A stretch of DNA of 38,089 nucleotides, taken from assembly GCF_003269065.1 (NCBI RefSeq), contig NZ_QLTA01000053.1:1-38089 (forward strand), in the 5' to 3' direction. The position numbers and the translations under genes are program-made. Positions 9,244 through 19,091 of the stretch are shown here, in pieces. Every line of letters starts with the position of its first letter. The stretch's first letter is position 1. This stretch comes from Paracidovorax anthurii. Lineage in GTDB: Bacteria; Pseudomonadota; Gammaproteobacteria; Burkholderiales; Burkholderiaceae_C. The notes under the pieces are model-generated. The model was not told the origin of the DNA and did not search any database. It worked only from the letters and a program-made list of their open reading frames with translations.

Positions 9244-10725
9244 TCAAATCCCGGGAAAAGAGGCGCGCAGCGCGGGGTAGAGGGCCCGGAAGCGCGCATG
9301 GCGCTCGCGCAGCAGCGCGGCCTCGGCGGCGCGGGGCGTGAAGCGCTGGCGGATGGCGGGCGGCGGGCAGGCCTGCGCCTCGGTGCCGCCGTGCGCCAGC
9401 CACGCCAGGCGCGCGGCGCCCAGGGACGCGCCGGCCTCGCCGCCCTCGGCCAGGGCCAGCGGCACCTCCAGCGCATCGGCCAGCAACTGCGCCCACCAGG
9501 CGCTGCGCGCGCCGCCGCCCACCAGCGCCAGGGCATCCCGGGGGGGCTGCAGGGTATCGAGCCCGTCGCGCAGGCCGAGCGCCACGCCCTCGGCCACGGC
9601 ATAGGCCATGTCGGCCCGGCCGTGCGCATGCGTGAGGCCAAAGAGCACGCCCTGGGCGTGGGCGTCGTTGTGCGGCGAGCGCTCGCCCGACAGATAGGGC
9701 AAAAAGAGCGGCGCCTGGCGCCGCGCGACAGGCTCCACGCGCGCGGCCTCGGCCAGCAGCGCGGCCTCGTCCGGCAGGCCCAGGCAGCGCGTGGCCCAGG
9801 TGACGGCGCCGGCGGCCGAGAGCATGACCGACATCTGGTGCCAGCGCCCCGGCAGCGCGTGGCAGAACGCATGCACGGCGCGCGCGGGGTCGGGTGCGAA
9901 ACGGTCGGTGGCGACGAAGATCACGCCCGAGGTGCCGAGCGAGACGAAGCCCTGCCCCACCGCGACGATGCCCATGCCCACGGCGCTGGCGGCGTTGTCG
10001 CCGCCGCCGCCGGCCACCAGCACGCCCTCCCCGCCGCCCTCGCCCAGCCCCCAGCGCGCAGCCAGCTCGGGCCGCAGCCGCGCCGACGGCGCGCTGCCCT
10101 CGACGAGGCGCGGCATGTGCGCGCGGGTGAGCCCCGTGGCGGCCAGCAGCGTGTCGGACCAGTCGCGGCGGCCCACGTCCAGCCAGAGCGTGCCGGCGGC
10201 GTCGGAGGGGTCGCTCACGGCCTCGCCGGTCATGTGCAGTCGCAGCCAGTCCTTGGGCAGCAGCACCCGCTCGGTGCGCGCGAACACCTCGGGCTCGTGC
10301 TCGCGCACCCAGAGCAGCTTGGGCGCCGTGAAGCCCGGCATGGCGAGGTTGCCGGCGATGTCGCCGAGCTGCGGCACGGCACGGGCCAGGGCCGCGCACT
10401 GCGCGGCGCTGCGGCCGTCGTTCCAGAGGATGGCGGGGCGCAGCACCTCGCCCTGCGCGCCCAGCAGCACGGCGCCGTGCATCTGGCCCGAAAGCCCCAC
10501 GGCACGCACCCCGCGCAGCGCCGGCGCATGCGCCGCGCGCAGGTCGCGCATGACCGCTTCGAGCGCCTGCGCCCACTGCGCCGGCGCCTGCTCGGACCAC
10601 AGCGGCCGCGGCCGGTCCACGGCCAGCGGCGCGCGCGCCATGCCGACGATGCGGTGGTCGTCGCGCAGCAACAGCGCCTTCAGCTCCGAGGTACCCAGGT
10701 CCAGGCCGAGGAACATGCCGCTCAT
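9244..10725 (-). CDS. xylB: Xylulokinase (FGGY family)
   Basis: 493 residues. It phosphorylates D-xylulose to D-xylulose 5-phosphate with ATP. FGGY-kinase landmarks are present: the N-terminal phosphate-binding GLDLGTSELKALL (about 7-19), the xylulokinase-specific SGQMHGAVL at 79-87, WNDGR at 101-105, the catalytic Asp (D243) in GGGGDNAASA, and the second ATPase-fold segment LVGGGARSAWWAQLLAD. MHG and WNDGR distinguish it from glycerol kinase. The ATG at 10725 is used; a second ATG at 10716 is equally placed and neither has a strong SD. It is the last gene of the polyol operon, 70 bases after the AraC regulator. Its product links arabitol or xylitol oxidation to the pentose phosphate pathway. 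It corresponds to mtlY of the Pseudomonas fluorescens mannitol operon. Confidence 0.93.
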   Translation of the reverse strand: MSGMFLGLDLGTSELKALLLRDDHRIVGMARAPLAVDRPRPLWSEQAPAQWAQALEAVMRDLRAAHAPALRGVRAVGLSGQMHGAVLLGAQGEVLRPAILWNDGRSAAQCAALARAVPQLGDIAGNLAMPGFTAPKLLWVREHEPEVFARTERVLLPKDWLRLHMTGEAVSDPSDAAGTLWLDVGRRDWSDTLLAATGLTRAHMPRLVEGSAPSARLRPELAARWGLGEGGGEGVLVAGGGGDNAASAVGMGIVAVGQGFVSLGTSGVIFVATDRFAPDPARAVHAFCHALPGRWHQMSVMLSAAGAVTWATRCLGLPDEAALLAEAARVEPVARRQAPLFLPYLSGERSPHNDAHAQGVLFGLTHAHGRADMAYAVAEGVALGLRDGLDTLQPPRDALALVGGGARSAWWAQLLADALEVPLALAEGGEAGASLGAARLAWLAHGGTEAQACPPPAIRQRFTPRAAEAALLRERHARFRALYPALRASFPGI

Positions 10726-10765
10726 GGATGAAAACCCCGGAATGTCGCCGATTTCATTGGATACT

Positions 10766-10786
10766 TTGCTATCAAAACAGAAGCAA
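10766..10786. repeat. TTGCT...AGCAA palindrome in regulator-xylB gap
   Basis: TTGCT-ATCAAAACAGA-AGCAA lies in the 70-base gap between the AraC-type gene and xylB. It is AT-rich against its surroundings and similar in style to 9187-9203 and 28341-28363. It is too weak in stem and lacks the T run needed to call it a terminator. Confidence 0.4.
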
Positions 10787-10795
10787 CCACCGGCA

Positions 10796-11734
10796 TCACC
10801 CTCCGAAGCGGCTCTCGGCCTGGCGCCGGAATTCGGTGGGCGTCATGCCCTTGATTTCCAGGAAGCGCCGGTTGAAGTTGGCGACGTTGTTGAAGCCCAC
10901 CTGGTAGCAGATGTCGGTCACGTAGTGGTCGGTCTGCATCAGCAGGTGGCAGGCGCTGTTGATGCGCAGCCGGTTCACGAAGTCGGTGAAGCTGTTGCCG
11001 GTGGAGCGGCGGAAGAAGCGGCTGAAGCGGCTCTCGCTCATGCCCAGCTCGGCCGCCACGGCGGCGAGGCGGATGGGCTCGGCCACGTCGGCCAGGAGGC
11101 GGTTGACGATGCGGTCGATCTGGTCCAGCTGCGCCTCGCCCTCCACGCCCTGCATCTGCACGGTGGAGAGCAGGCGGTAGTCGGTGCATTCGGCCAGCTC
11201 GGCCAGGAAGTCGCAGAACACGGCGAAGCGGCGCAGGCCCCGGCTGGCCTTCACGGCGTCCCAGTGCGCCTGCGCGGCGGCGGCCATGCCGAAGAACTCG
11301 ATGCCGTGGCGCGCGCGGTCCAGCAGCGGCAGCACCTCGCGCAGCTCGGGGATGGCCTCGGCCGCGCGCACGAGGGGCGCGTCGCTGAACTGGATCACGC
11401 GGTCCCGCCCCGGCGCGCCGCACTCGGGCACGTCGAGCGAGACCCAGTTGTGCGGCAGGCGCGGTCCGCAGAGCACGAGGTGGCCGGGCCCGAAGGGCCC
11501 GATCCAGTCGCCCACGAAGGCGCGGCCCGAGGTTTCGGTGATCAGGTGCAGCTCGTACTCTTCATGGAAGTGCCAGCGCACCAGCGGGCTGGGCACGCCG
11601 TGCGCGAGGCAGCGCACGAGGCCCGTGTCCTCGGCGTCCTCATAGCCGAGGGCGGGCGAGCGGGCGAAGTCGTGCTCCAGTTCGGGCTGGCGCTGGCGGG
11701 GCAGGCGGGCACGCGGGGAGGCCATGGCGGTCAT
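10796..11734 (-). CDS. AraC-family regulator of the polyol operon (MtlR-like)
   Basis: 312 residues. The N-terminal half holds a cupin-type sensor domain (WHFHEEYELHLITE, GPFGPGHLVLCGPRLPHNW, about residues 53-98) that in this family binds the inducing sugar or polyol. The C-terminal roughly 100 residues carry the two AraC helix-turn-helices: IRLAAVAAELGMSESRFSRF and DICYQVGFNNVANFNRRFLE, ending GMTPTEFRR. It is probably the activator of the surrounding operon, like MtlR of P. fluorescens. The ATG overlaps the stop of the upstream fructokinase gene by four bases (ATGA), so it is co-transcribed and would regulate itself with the operon. A second ATG three codons in is possible. Placement of the regulator inside the operon is noteworthy. 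Confidence 0.9.
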   Translation of the reverse strand: MTAMASPRARLPRQRQPELEHDFARSPALGYEDAEDTGLVRCLAHGVPSPLVRWHFHEEYELHLITETSGRAFVGDWIGPFGPGHLVLCGPRLPHNWVSLDVPECGAPGRDRVIQFSDAPLVRAAEAIPELREVLPLLDRARHGIEFFGMAAAAQAHWDAVKASRGLRRFAVFCDFLAELAECTDYRLLSTVQMQGVEGEAQLDQIDRIVNRLLADVAEPIRLAAVAAELGMSESRFSRFFRRSTGNSFTDFVNRLRINSACHLLMQTDHYVTDICYQVGFNNVANFNRRFLEIKGMTPTEFRRQAESRFGG

Positions 11735-12708
11735 CGGTGCGGAGGATGGAGCGCCACGGTATCACCGCCGGCCCCGGCGCGCAGGGCGGCGTCCAGCGCC
11801 GCGCGCAGCGGAGGGTCGGCGCCTTCGCGGGCGCAGTTGAGCGCGGCGGCCGTGGCGGCGAAGCGCAGCGCGGACCGCCACGCATCGCCGGGCAGCGCGG
11901 CCAAGTCTTCGGCCTGCGCCACGCCCGCCTCCAGCAGGGCCACGGCCAGGGCCGCGCCGAAGGTGTCGCCCGCGCCGATGGTGTCCACCACCGGCACGGC
12001 CGGGGGGCGCACGGCCAGGGGCGGCTGCCCCGGGCGGCAGAGCACCGCGCCCTCGGCGCCGCGCGTGAGCACCACGGCGCGCGGGCCCAGGGCGAGGTAG
12101 CGGGCGGCGGCCTCTTCGGGCGCGAGGCCCGGCGAGATCGCCGCCGCGTCCTCGTCACTCAGCTTGACCAGGTCGGCCAGGGCCATCCAGCCCTGGCAGC
12201 GCGCGCGCCAGGCCACAAGGTCGGGGATCAGCGAGGGCCGCACGTTGGGGTCGAAGACCACCACGCGCCGGCCGCGCTGCGCAGCCACGAGGTCCACGAT
12301 GCGCGTGGCCGCCGGGTCGTTCAGCAGCGCGATGGAGCCGAACTGCACGAAGCGGCATTCCTGCGGCAGCACGGGCAGCTCGGCCGGCGACCACAGCGTG
12401 TCGGCCGTGCCCTGCAGGTAGAAGGCATAGCAGTTGGCGCCGCCCGCGCCGCGCTCGACGAAGGCCAGCGCGGAAGGCGCGTCGCTGCGCAGCACGAAGC
12501 GCATGTCCACGCCGTTGTCCCGCAGGTGGGCGAAGAGCCGCTCGCCGAACAGGTCGCGCGAGAGCTGCGAGACATAGCCCGTGGGCTGCCCCAGCCGCGC
12601 GGCGGCCACCGCGCAGTTGCCGGGCGCCCCGCCCGGATGGCCCTGGAAGGCCAGGCCGCCCGTGGCGGTGAAGTCGATCAGCGATTCGCCGATGAATGCG
12701 ATGCGCAT
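11731..12708 (-). CDS. PfkB-family fructokinase
   Basis: 325 residues from the ATG at 12708 (MRIAFIGESLIDF). The start is fixed by AAGGAAAGG just upstream; the frame continues further but is non-coding there. PfkB signature 1 region is GGAPGNCAVAAARLG (about 26-40) and signature 2 is DTIGAGDTFGAAL (about 242-254) with the catalytic Asp in GAGD. NCAREGADPP near the end is typical of bacterial fructokinases. It would phosphorylate fructose made by oxidation of mannitol or sorbitol to fructose 6-phosphate. It is 22 bases after the polyol dehydrogenase gene and overlaps the regulator by four bases. It corresponds to mtlZ of P. fluorescens. Substrate is inferred from the operon; another ketose is possible. 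Confidence 0.9.
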   Translation of the reverse strand: MRIAFIGESLIDFTATGGLAFQGHPGGAPGNCAVAAARLGQPTGYVSQLSRDLFGERLFAHLRDNGVDMRFVLRSDAPSALAFVERGAGGANCYAFYLQGTADTLWSPAELPVLPQECRFVQFGSIALLNDPAATRIVDLVAAQRGRRVVVFDPNVRPSLIPDLVAWRARCQGWMALADLVKLSDEDAAAISPGLAPEEAAARYLALGPRAVVLTRGAEGAVLCRPGQPPLAVRPPAVPVVDTIGAGDTFGAALAVALLEAGVAQAEDLAALPGDAWRSALRFAATAAALNCAREGADPPLRAALDAALRAGAGGDTVALHPPHR

Positions 12709-12730
12709 GCCTTTCCTTTCCCCGCTCCGT

Positions 12731-14161
12731 TCAGCCCGCGAGGAACGCCGCCACGCGCGCGCTGGCGCGCCGCACCGCCTCGACCAGCCGCGCATCGCCC
12801 GCGAGCGGGCCCCAGAGCGCCCCATCGGCGCAGAGCGCGGCCACGGGGTCGGCCGCGTCGCAGATCGCGCGGGCCGCCGCCGGGTCCATGGCTTGGTCTT
12901 CGTAGGCACAGGGCAGCAGGCCGTGGCGCCAGCGCTGCAGGAAGGCCAGGAACAGCGCGGGCAGCATCGCCACGCTGTCGATGGGCTGGCTCTCTCCGAG
13001 CCGCTCGCGCACGGTGGGCGCGATGAAGCCGGGGATCTTCGCGAAGCCGTCGGCCGCCACGCGCTGGTTGGTGTCGCGGATGGCCGGGTTGCCGAAGCGC
13101 TCCAGCACCACGTCGCGGTAGGCGGGCAGGTCCACCGGGCCGGGCGCGCCGGGGCGCGAGAGGCAGGGGATCACGTCGTGCGTGACGTAGTCCCAGGCCA
13201 TCTGGCGGATGGCGGGCGTGCGCGTGCCCTCGTGGATGAAGCGCAGCCCCGCGAGCGTGCCGGCCCAGGCGATGCCGCTGTGGCTGGCGTTGAGGATGCG
13301 GATCTTGGCCTCTTCGTAGGGCGCGACGGACGCCACCATCTGCACGCCCACGCGCTCCCAGTCGGGGCGGCCGGCGATGAAGCGATCTTCGATCACCCAC
13401 TGCAGGAAGCTCTCGGCCGTGACCGGCGCGGCGTCGTCCCAGCCCGTGGCCGCGCGCACGCGCTCACGCAGCTCGGGCGGCGGGCGCGGTGTGATGCGGT
13501 CCACCATCGCGTTCGGGCAACTGGTGTGCGCCTCGGCCCAGGCGGCCAGTTCGTCCAGGCCCGCGTGGGCCATGAAGTCGCGCAGGCCCGCGCGGAAGCG
13601 GTCGCCGTTGTGGCGCAGGTTGTCGCAGTTGAGCAGCGTGAGCGGCCCGGCCCCCGCATCCCGGCGCGCGCGCAAGATGGCGCACACGGCGCCGTAGATC
13701 GTCTCGCCCGCCAGGCCCTGCCGCGCGCGATCGAGGTCGGCCGCCACCTCGGGCGCGCGCATGTCGAGCCGGCCCGCATCGTCCAAGGCATAGCCGGCTT
13801 CGGTCACGGTGAAGGAGACGATGCGCGTGGCCGGGTCGGCGCCGCGCGCCACCACGGCCGCGATGCCGGGCGCATAGGGGATCACCTCGCGGATCGCCCC
13901 GATGCGCTGGTAGCGCACCTCGCCCGCGGGCGAGACGGTCTCCAGCGTGTAGGCCCCGCCCTGCGCGGCCAGGGCCGCGATCGTGTCGGCCATGTCGGGG
14001 CGGAGGTTGGCGCCCGAGAGCGACCAGCGCGCATCGCCCGCGTCGATGAGCCGCTGCAGATACACCGCCTGGTGCGCGCGGTGGAAGGAGCCCAGGCCCA
14101 GGTGCAGCACCGTGAAGCGGGGGGTGGAGGAAGCGGCGGTCACGTCGGTGGTCTCGGGCAT
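12731..14161 (-). CDS. Polyol dehydrogenase, D-arabinitol 4-/mannitol 2-dehydrogenase family
   Basis: 476 residues, the length of long-chain mannitol dehydrogenase-family enzymes. The N-terminal NAD-binding start is VLHLGLGSFHRAHQAVYLQR (about 18-37), the LGSFHRAHQ form I associate with DalD-type D-arabinitol 4-dehydrogenases. The catalytic set Lys286, Asn291, His294 in AKIRILNASH has the exact K-x4-N-x2-H spacing of the characterised P. fluorescens enzyme (K295/N300/H303). It is zinc-independent and NAD-linked, oxidising D-arabinitol to D-xylulose and possibly mannitol or sorbitol to fructose. The two kinases downstream, one for each product, agree with a broad substrate range. Its gene is 36 bases after the ABC ATPase gene and 22 before the fructokinase. 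Confidence 0.92.
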   Translation of the reverse strand: MPETTDVTAASSTPRFTVLHLGLGSFHRAHQAVYLQRLIDAGDARWSLSGANLRPDMADTIAALAAQGGAYTLETVSPAGEVRYQRIGAIREVIPYAPGIAAVVARGADPATRIVSFTVTEAGYALDDAGRLDMRAPEVAADLDRARQGLAGETIYGAVCAILRARRDAGAGPLTLLNCDNLRHNGDRFRAGLRDFMAHAGLDELAAWAEAHTSCPNAMVDRITPRPPPELRERVRAATGWDDAAPVTAESFLQWVIEDRFIAGRPDWERVGVQMVASVAPYEEAKIRILNASHSGIAWAGTLAGLRFIHEGTRTPAIRQMAWDYVTHDVIPCLSRPGAPGPVDLPAYRDVVLERFGNPAIRDTNQRVAADGFAKIPGFIAPTVRERLGESQPIDSVAMLPALFLAFLQRWRHGLLPCAYEDQAMDPAAARAICDAADPVAALCADGALWGPLAGDARLVEAVRRASARVAAFLAG

Positions 14162-14197
14162 GGGGGCTGAAGGAACGAAGAAGGGAACGGGCGGCGT

Positions 14198-15244
<1,047 letters not shown>

Positions 15245-15256
15245 GGACCGGTCTCC

Positions 15257-16087
15257 TTACTTGACGGCGCCGAAGGTCATGCCCTGCACGAGCTGCTTCT
15301 GGCTGAACCAGCCGAACACCACGATGGGCGCGATGGCCATCAGCGAGGCGGCCGACAGCTTGGCCCAGAAGAGGCCCTCGGGGCTCGAATACGAGGCGAT
15401 CAGCGTGGCGAGCGTGCCCGCCTTCGCGCTGCTGAGGTTGAGCGCCCAGAACGCCTCGTTCCAGCTCAGCACCAGGCACAGCAGCCCCGTGGAGGCGATG
15501 CCGCCCGCGGCGAGCGGCAGCACGAGGTAGCGGAACTCGGTCCACAGGCCCGCGCCGTCCATGCGCGCGGCCTCCAGGATCTCGTGCGGGATGTCCTTGA
15601 AGGCGCTGTAGAGCATCCACACCATGATGGGCAGATTGGAGAGCGTGAACACCACCGTGAGCGCGGTCAGCGAATCGAGCAGGCCCGCGGTCTGGGCGAG
15701 CACGTAGACCGGCAGCAGCGCGCCCACGGCCGGCATCATCTTGGTGGAGAGCATCCACATGAGGATGTCGCGCGTGCGCCGCGTGCGGAAGAACGCCATC
15801 GAGTACGCGGCGGGCACCGCGACGGCCAGGCCGATGAGCGTCGAGCCCAGGCTCGTGATGAGCGAATTGCGCGCATACAGCAGGTAATCGCTGCGCCGCT
15901 GCACCTCGCCGAAATTCGCGAGCGTGGGCTCGAAGAAGACATGCGGCGGCACGGCGATCGCCTGCAGCTCGGTCTTGAAGGCCGTGAGGAACAGCCAGCC
16001 CAGCGGGAAGAACAGCAGCAGGGCCGCGCCCCAGGCCACGGCGGTGCGCAGCAGGGTGCCGGGGGAAATGCGTGCGGGCATCGGCAT
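15257..16087 (-). CDS. Polyol ABC transporter permease, second subunit (MtlG-like)
   Basis: 276 residues, inner-membrane protein with about six hydrophobic segments, the first at FFPLGWLFLTAF (about 25-36). The EAA loop that docks on the ATPase is EAARMDGAGLWTEFRYLVLP, in the usual place about 100 residues from the C terminus. It belongs to the MalG-type subfamily of sugar permeases (binding-protein-dependent transport system inner membrane component). AAGGAG precedes the ATG; a second ATG two codons later is also possible. It sits 12 bases after the first permease and 12 before the ATPase, a compact operon arrangement. Confidence 0.93.
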   Translation of the reverse strand: MPMPARISPGTLLRTAVAWGAALLLFFPLGWLFLTAFKTELQAIAVPPHVFFEPTLANFGEVQRRSDYLLYARNSLITSLGSTLIGLAVAVPAAYSMAFFRTRRTRDILMWMLSTKMMPAVGALLPVYVLAQTAGLLDSLTALTVVFTLSNLPIMVWMLYSAFKDIPHEILEAARMDGAGLWTEFRYLVLPLAAGGIASTGLLCLVLSWNEAFWALNLSSAKAGTLATLIASYSSPEGLFWAKLSAASLMAIAPIVVFGWFSQKQLVQGMTFGAVK

Positions 16088-16099
16088 CGGGCGCTCCTT

Positions 16100-16957
16100 T
16101 CAGTCCAGGCTCCGGCCCACGATGCGGACCAGGAAGAACGAGACGATGTTGGCCAGCACCACCGCGAACAGCGCGCCCGCCGAGGCCACGCCCACGTCGA
16201 AGTTCATGAGCGACTGCTTGTAGATCAGGTAGGTGAGGTTGGTGCTCTCGTTGCCGGGGCCGCCGGCCGTGGTGATCGCGATCTCGGCGAACACCGAGAG
16301 CAGGAAGATCATCTCGATCATCACCACCACCGCCACGGGCCGCGCGAGGTGCGGCAGCGTGAGGTAGCGAAAGCGCTGCAGCGCGTTCGCGCCGTCCATG
16401 CGCGCGGCCTCCATCTGCTCGCGGTCCAGCGACTGCAGCGAGGTGATGAAGATCAGGCACGCGAAAGGCAGCCACTGCCACGCCACCATCACGATGATGG
16501 ACAGCAGCGGCACCTCGGTGAGCCAGTCCACCGGCTGCAGCCCGAAGGCCTTCCAGACGCTGGCCAGCACGCCGTAGATCGGGTTCATCATCATGTGCTT
16601 CCACAGCAGCGCGTTGACCGCGGGCATCACGAAGAACGGCGAGATCAGCAGCACCCGCACGATGCCCCGGCCCGGGAAGGGCTCGTTCACCAGCAGCGCC
16701 AGCAGCACGCCCAGCACCACCGTGATCGCCACCACGCTCGCGAGGAACAGCAGCGTGTTCAGCACCGCCGGAATGAAGTCCGGGTCGGTGACGAAGAACG
16801 CGTAGTTGCTCCAGCCGGCGAAGGCATGCTCGCCCGGCTGCATGAGGTTGTAGTTGACGAGCGAGAAATAGATCGTCATCAGCAGCGGCACGAGCATCCA
16901 GCACAGCAGCGCGGCCACCGCCGGCGCCATCAGCGCGCGGGGAAGGAGACGGGTCAT
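16100..16957 (-). CDS. Polyol ABC transporter permease, first subunit (MtlF-like)
   Basis: 285 residues from the ATG at 16957 (MTRLLPRALMAPAV). A GTG at 16993 in the same frame would add 12 residues, but AGGA upstream of the ATG favours the shorter form. It is an MalF/UgpA-type inner-membrane permease: N-terminal TM segment AVAALLCWMLVPLLMTIYF, several further hydrophobic stretches and the EAA loop EAARMDGANALQRFRYLTLP. It pairs with the neighbouring MtlG-like subunit to form the translocation channel. The binding-protein gene ends 55 bases upstream. Confidence 0.93.
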   Translation of the reverse strand: MTRLLPRALMAPAVAALLCWMLVPLLMTIYFSLVNYNLMQPGEHAFAGWSNYAFFVTDPDFIPAVLNTLLFLASVVAITVVLGVLLALLVNEPFPGRGIVRVLLISPFFVMPAVNALLWKHMMMNPIYGVLASVWKAFGLQPVDWLTEVPLLSIIVMVAWQWLPFACLIFITSLQSLDREQMEAARMDGANALQRFRYLTLPHLARPVAVVVMIEMIFLLSVFAEIAITTAGGPGNESTNLTYLIYKQSLMNFDVGVASAGALFAVVLANIVSFFLVRIVGRSLD

Positions 16958-17012
16958 GGCATCGGTCCTGGCAGGCAGGGGCGGCAGCGCCACCGCGCGG
17001 CCGCTTCACGCG

Positions 17013-18323
17013 TCACTTGTAGTAGCCGGCCTTCTTCATCTCGCGCTCGGCGAGGGTCTGCGAGGTCTTGAGCGCCTGCTCCACCGTCGCCTTGCCCGAG
17101 AGCGCCGCGCTGATCTGCTGGCCCACGGCGATGCCGATGGCCTGGAACTCGGGGATGGCGGCGTACTGCACGCCGACGTAGGGCGAGCGCGGCAGCGTGG
17201 CGTCGTTCAGGCGCGTGCTGTCGATGGCGCGCTTCTCGGCCGCCGCGAAGGCCGCGACCTTCTGGAACTCGGGGTTCGCGTACGTGGACTGGCGCGTGCC
17301 GGTGGGCACGGCGTGCCAGCCGTGCGTCTTGGCGACGAGCTGCACGTACTCCTTGGACGTGGCCCACTTCACGAAGGTCTGCGCGGCATCGGCCTTCTTC
17401 GAACTGGCGGGAATGGCCAGGTTCCAGGTCCAGAGCCAGTTCGCGCCCTTGGGCGTGGTGGCGACCGGCGCGGCCGCGTAGGCCACCTTGTCGGCCACCT
17501 TCGACTGCTTCGGGTCGCTCACGAACGAAGCCGCGATGGTGGCGTCCACCCAGGCAGCGCACTTGCCCTCGTTGAAGAGCGCGAGGTTCTCGTTGAAGCT
17601 GTTGGAGGCCGCGCCCGGCGGGCCGTAGGCCTTCATGAGATCGACGTAGAAGCCGATCGCCTGGCGCCACGGCGGCGTGTCGATCTGCGGCTTCCACTGC
17701 ATGTCGAACCACTGGCCGCCCCAGGTGTTCACCATGGTGGTCAGCAGCGCGATGTTGTCGCCCCAGCCCGGCTTGCCACGCAGGCAGATGCCATAGACGC
17801 CGGCCTTCGGGTCGTGCGCCTTGGCGGCGAAAGCCTTCACCTGCTCCCAGGTGGGCTGCGCCGGCATCGCGATGCCGGCCTTGTCGGCCAGGTCCTTGCG
17901 GTACATGAGCATGGAGCTCTCGCCGTAGAACGGCGAGGCGTAGAGCTTGCCGTCCTGCGACAGGCCCTCGCGGATCGTGGGCAGCAGGTCGTCGGCGTCG
18001 TAGGCCGCATCGGTCGCGATGGGCAGCAGCCAGCCCTTCCTCGCCCAGATCGGCACCTCGTAGATGCCCACGGTCATCACGTCGAACTGGCCGCCCTTCG
18101 TGGCGATGTCGGTGGTCACGCGCTGGCGCAGCACGCCCTCCTCCAGCGTCACCCACTTGAGCCGGATGTCGGGGTGGCTTTTCTCGAACGCCGGCGTGAG
18201 CTTCTGCATCTCGATCATGTGGCCGTTGTTCACGGTGGCGATGACGAGTTCGGTGGCGGCCTGGGCGAGGCCGGCGGCCGCACAGAAGGCCAGGGCCACG
18301 CCGGTTTTCGGAAAGCGCTGCAT
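17013..18323 (-). CDS. Polyol ABC transporter substrate-binding protein (MtlE-like)
   Basis: 436 residues with a clear Sec signal peptide (MQRFPKTGVALAFCAAAGLAQA, cleavage likely after AQA). The mature protein begins TELVIATVNNGHMIEMQKLT and continues as a solute-binding protein family 1 (maltose/sorbitol-binding type): FDVMTVGIYEVPIWARKGWL, KLYASPFYGESSMLMYRKDL, and W-rich ligand-site segments. It captures sorbitol, mannitol or arabitol in the periplasm and hands it to the MtlFG-like channel. GGAGAC lies seven bases before the ATG. It is the first gene of the operon, so the promoter should lie in 18324-18501. Confidence 0.95.
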   Translation of the reverse strand: MQRFPKTGVALAFCAAAGLAQAATELVIATVNNGHMIEMQKLTPAFEKSHPDIRLKWVTLEEGVLRQRVTTDIATKGGQFDVMTVGIYEVPIWARKGWLLPIATDAAYDADDLLPTIREGLSQDGKLYASPFYGESSMLMYRKDLADKAGIAMPAQPTWEQVKAFAAKAHDPKAGVYGICLRGKPGWGDNIALLTTMVNTWGGQWFDMQWKPQIDTPPWRQAIGFYVDLMKAYGPPGAASNSFNENLALFNEGKCAAWVDATIAASFVSDPKQSKVADKVAYAAAPVATTPKGANWLWTWNLAIPASSKKADAAQTFVKWATSKEYVQLVAKTHGWHAVPTGTRQSTYANPEFQKVAAFAAAEKRAIDSTRLNDATLPRSPYVGVQYAAIPEFQAIGIAVGQQISAALSGKATVEQALKTSQTLAEREMKKAGYYK

Positions 18324-18404
18324 GTTCGTCTCCTGGAATGGTTGTCGCGCAGCCGCTGTGGTGCGGCCGTGGCGTCCATTCTGGCGAGCAGCGCGGCGGC
18401 GATC

Positions 18405-18425
18405 GGTACCGGATGGCGGGGTACC
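18405..18425 (-). promoter_or_regulatory. Candidate operator: repeated GGTACC upstream of polyol operon
   Basis: GGTACC occurs at 18405-18410 and again at 18420-18425, start to start 15 bases, about 80-100 bases upstream of the binding-protein ATG. Paired half-sites in such a position suit an AraC-family activator, probably the one at 10796-11734. GGTACC is itself palindromic, so orientation of the half-sites cannot be told. No clear -35/-10 could be fixed. Confidence 0.35.
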
Positions 18426-18501
18426 AATACTTTTATGCGTTCATTTGGCTAGTGAAATCCCCTAGCCCGCATCACAGGATGTAAATGCCGCTCCATTGGT
18501 A

Positions 18502-19086
18502 TCAGTCGTCCTTGCCAGCGGCGCAGGTGGAATCCGAGTTGGAAACCGGCGTGCAGACCCGCACCCGGCCACTGGGCGAGACCTTGATCCGTCGGATCTG
18601 GCTGTACTGGGTGCTGGCCACGTCGGTCCGCTCGAATTGGATCGTGTTGGAACCAAAGCCACCCGAGGACGTCTTCGCGAAGCCAGAGCCGTCGTACAGG
18701 ATGTAGCTCGAAGGGGACTCGGCCGCCGTTCCTCCGCTGGAAGCGGTGATGCCAATGTAGCTCGGCGGCGCGTCGTACTGCTGGACAAGCACATCTCCGG
18801 CGCCGTACTTTCCGTCCATGTTCATATCCACGAAGATCATCCATCCCTTGGCCCAGTTGGTGTCCCCCGAGACGGGGATGATCAGCGCGTTGGCATTTTT
18901 CTTCATGCCCTCGAACCTGGCGGTATTGAGGGCAGCCAGATAGTTGTTGGCGATGCTGGTGAGTTCGGAGTTGCGCCGGGCATCGCCGAAGCTCGGGGCA
19001 GCCACCATGGCGAGAATCGCGACGATGGACAGCGTGGCCATGAGCTCGATCAGCGTAAAACCCTGGAGGTGGCGTTTGCTTTGCAT
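18502..19086 (-). CDS. fimT: Minor pseudopilin, FimT/FimU (GspH) family
   Basis: 194 residues from the ATG at 19086. The frame runs on upstream into the pilE gene but is not coding there. The type III prepilin signal is [19 protein letters not shown] with a nine-residue leader (MQSKRHLQG). The C-terminal GspH/FimT domain has NWAKGWMIFVDMNMDGKYGAGD (here split: NWAKGWMIF and VDMNMDGKY), the conserved W-x-x-G-W-x-x-F and D-x-N-x-D-G pattern, and ends with a Cys pair (VCTP, TCAAG). It would be cleaved by PilD and join the minor-pilin priming complex at the pilus tip. It starts five bases after the pilE stop and is the last gene of the operon. In Pseudomonas fimT/fimU stands first, so the order differs. 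Confidence 0.87.
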   Translation of the reverse strand: MQSKRHLQGFTLIELMATLSIVAILAMVAAPSFGDARRNSELTSIANNYLAALNTARFEGMKKNANALIIPVSGDTNWAKGWMIFVDMNMDGKYGAGDVLVQQYDAPPSYIGITASSGGTAAESPSSYILYDGSGFAKTSSGGFGSNTIQFERTDVASTQYSQIRRIKVSPSGRVRVCTPVSNSDSTCAAGKDD

Positions 19087-19091
19087 GATCG

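Noticed and set aside
9298..10731. A 477-codon plus-strand frame over xylulokinase
   Set aside because: It is antisense to a clearly recognised FGGY kinase and has low-complexity composition.
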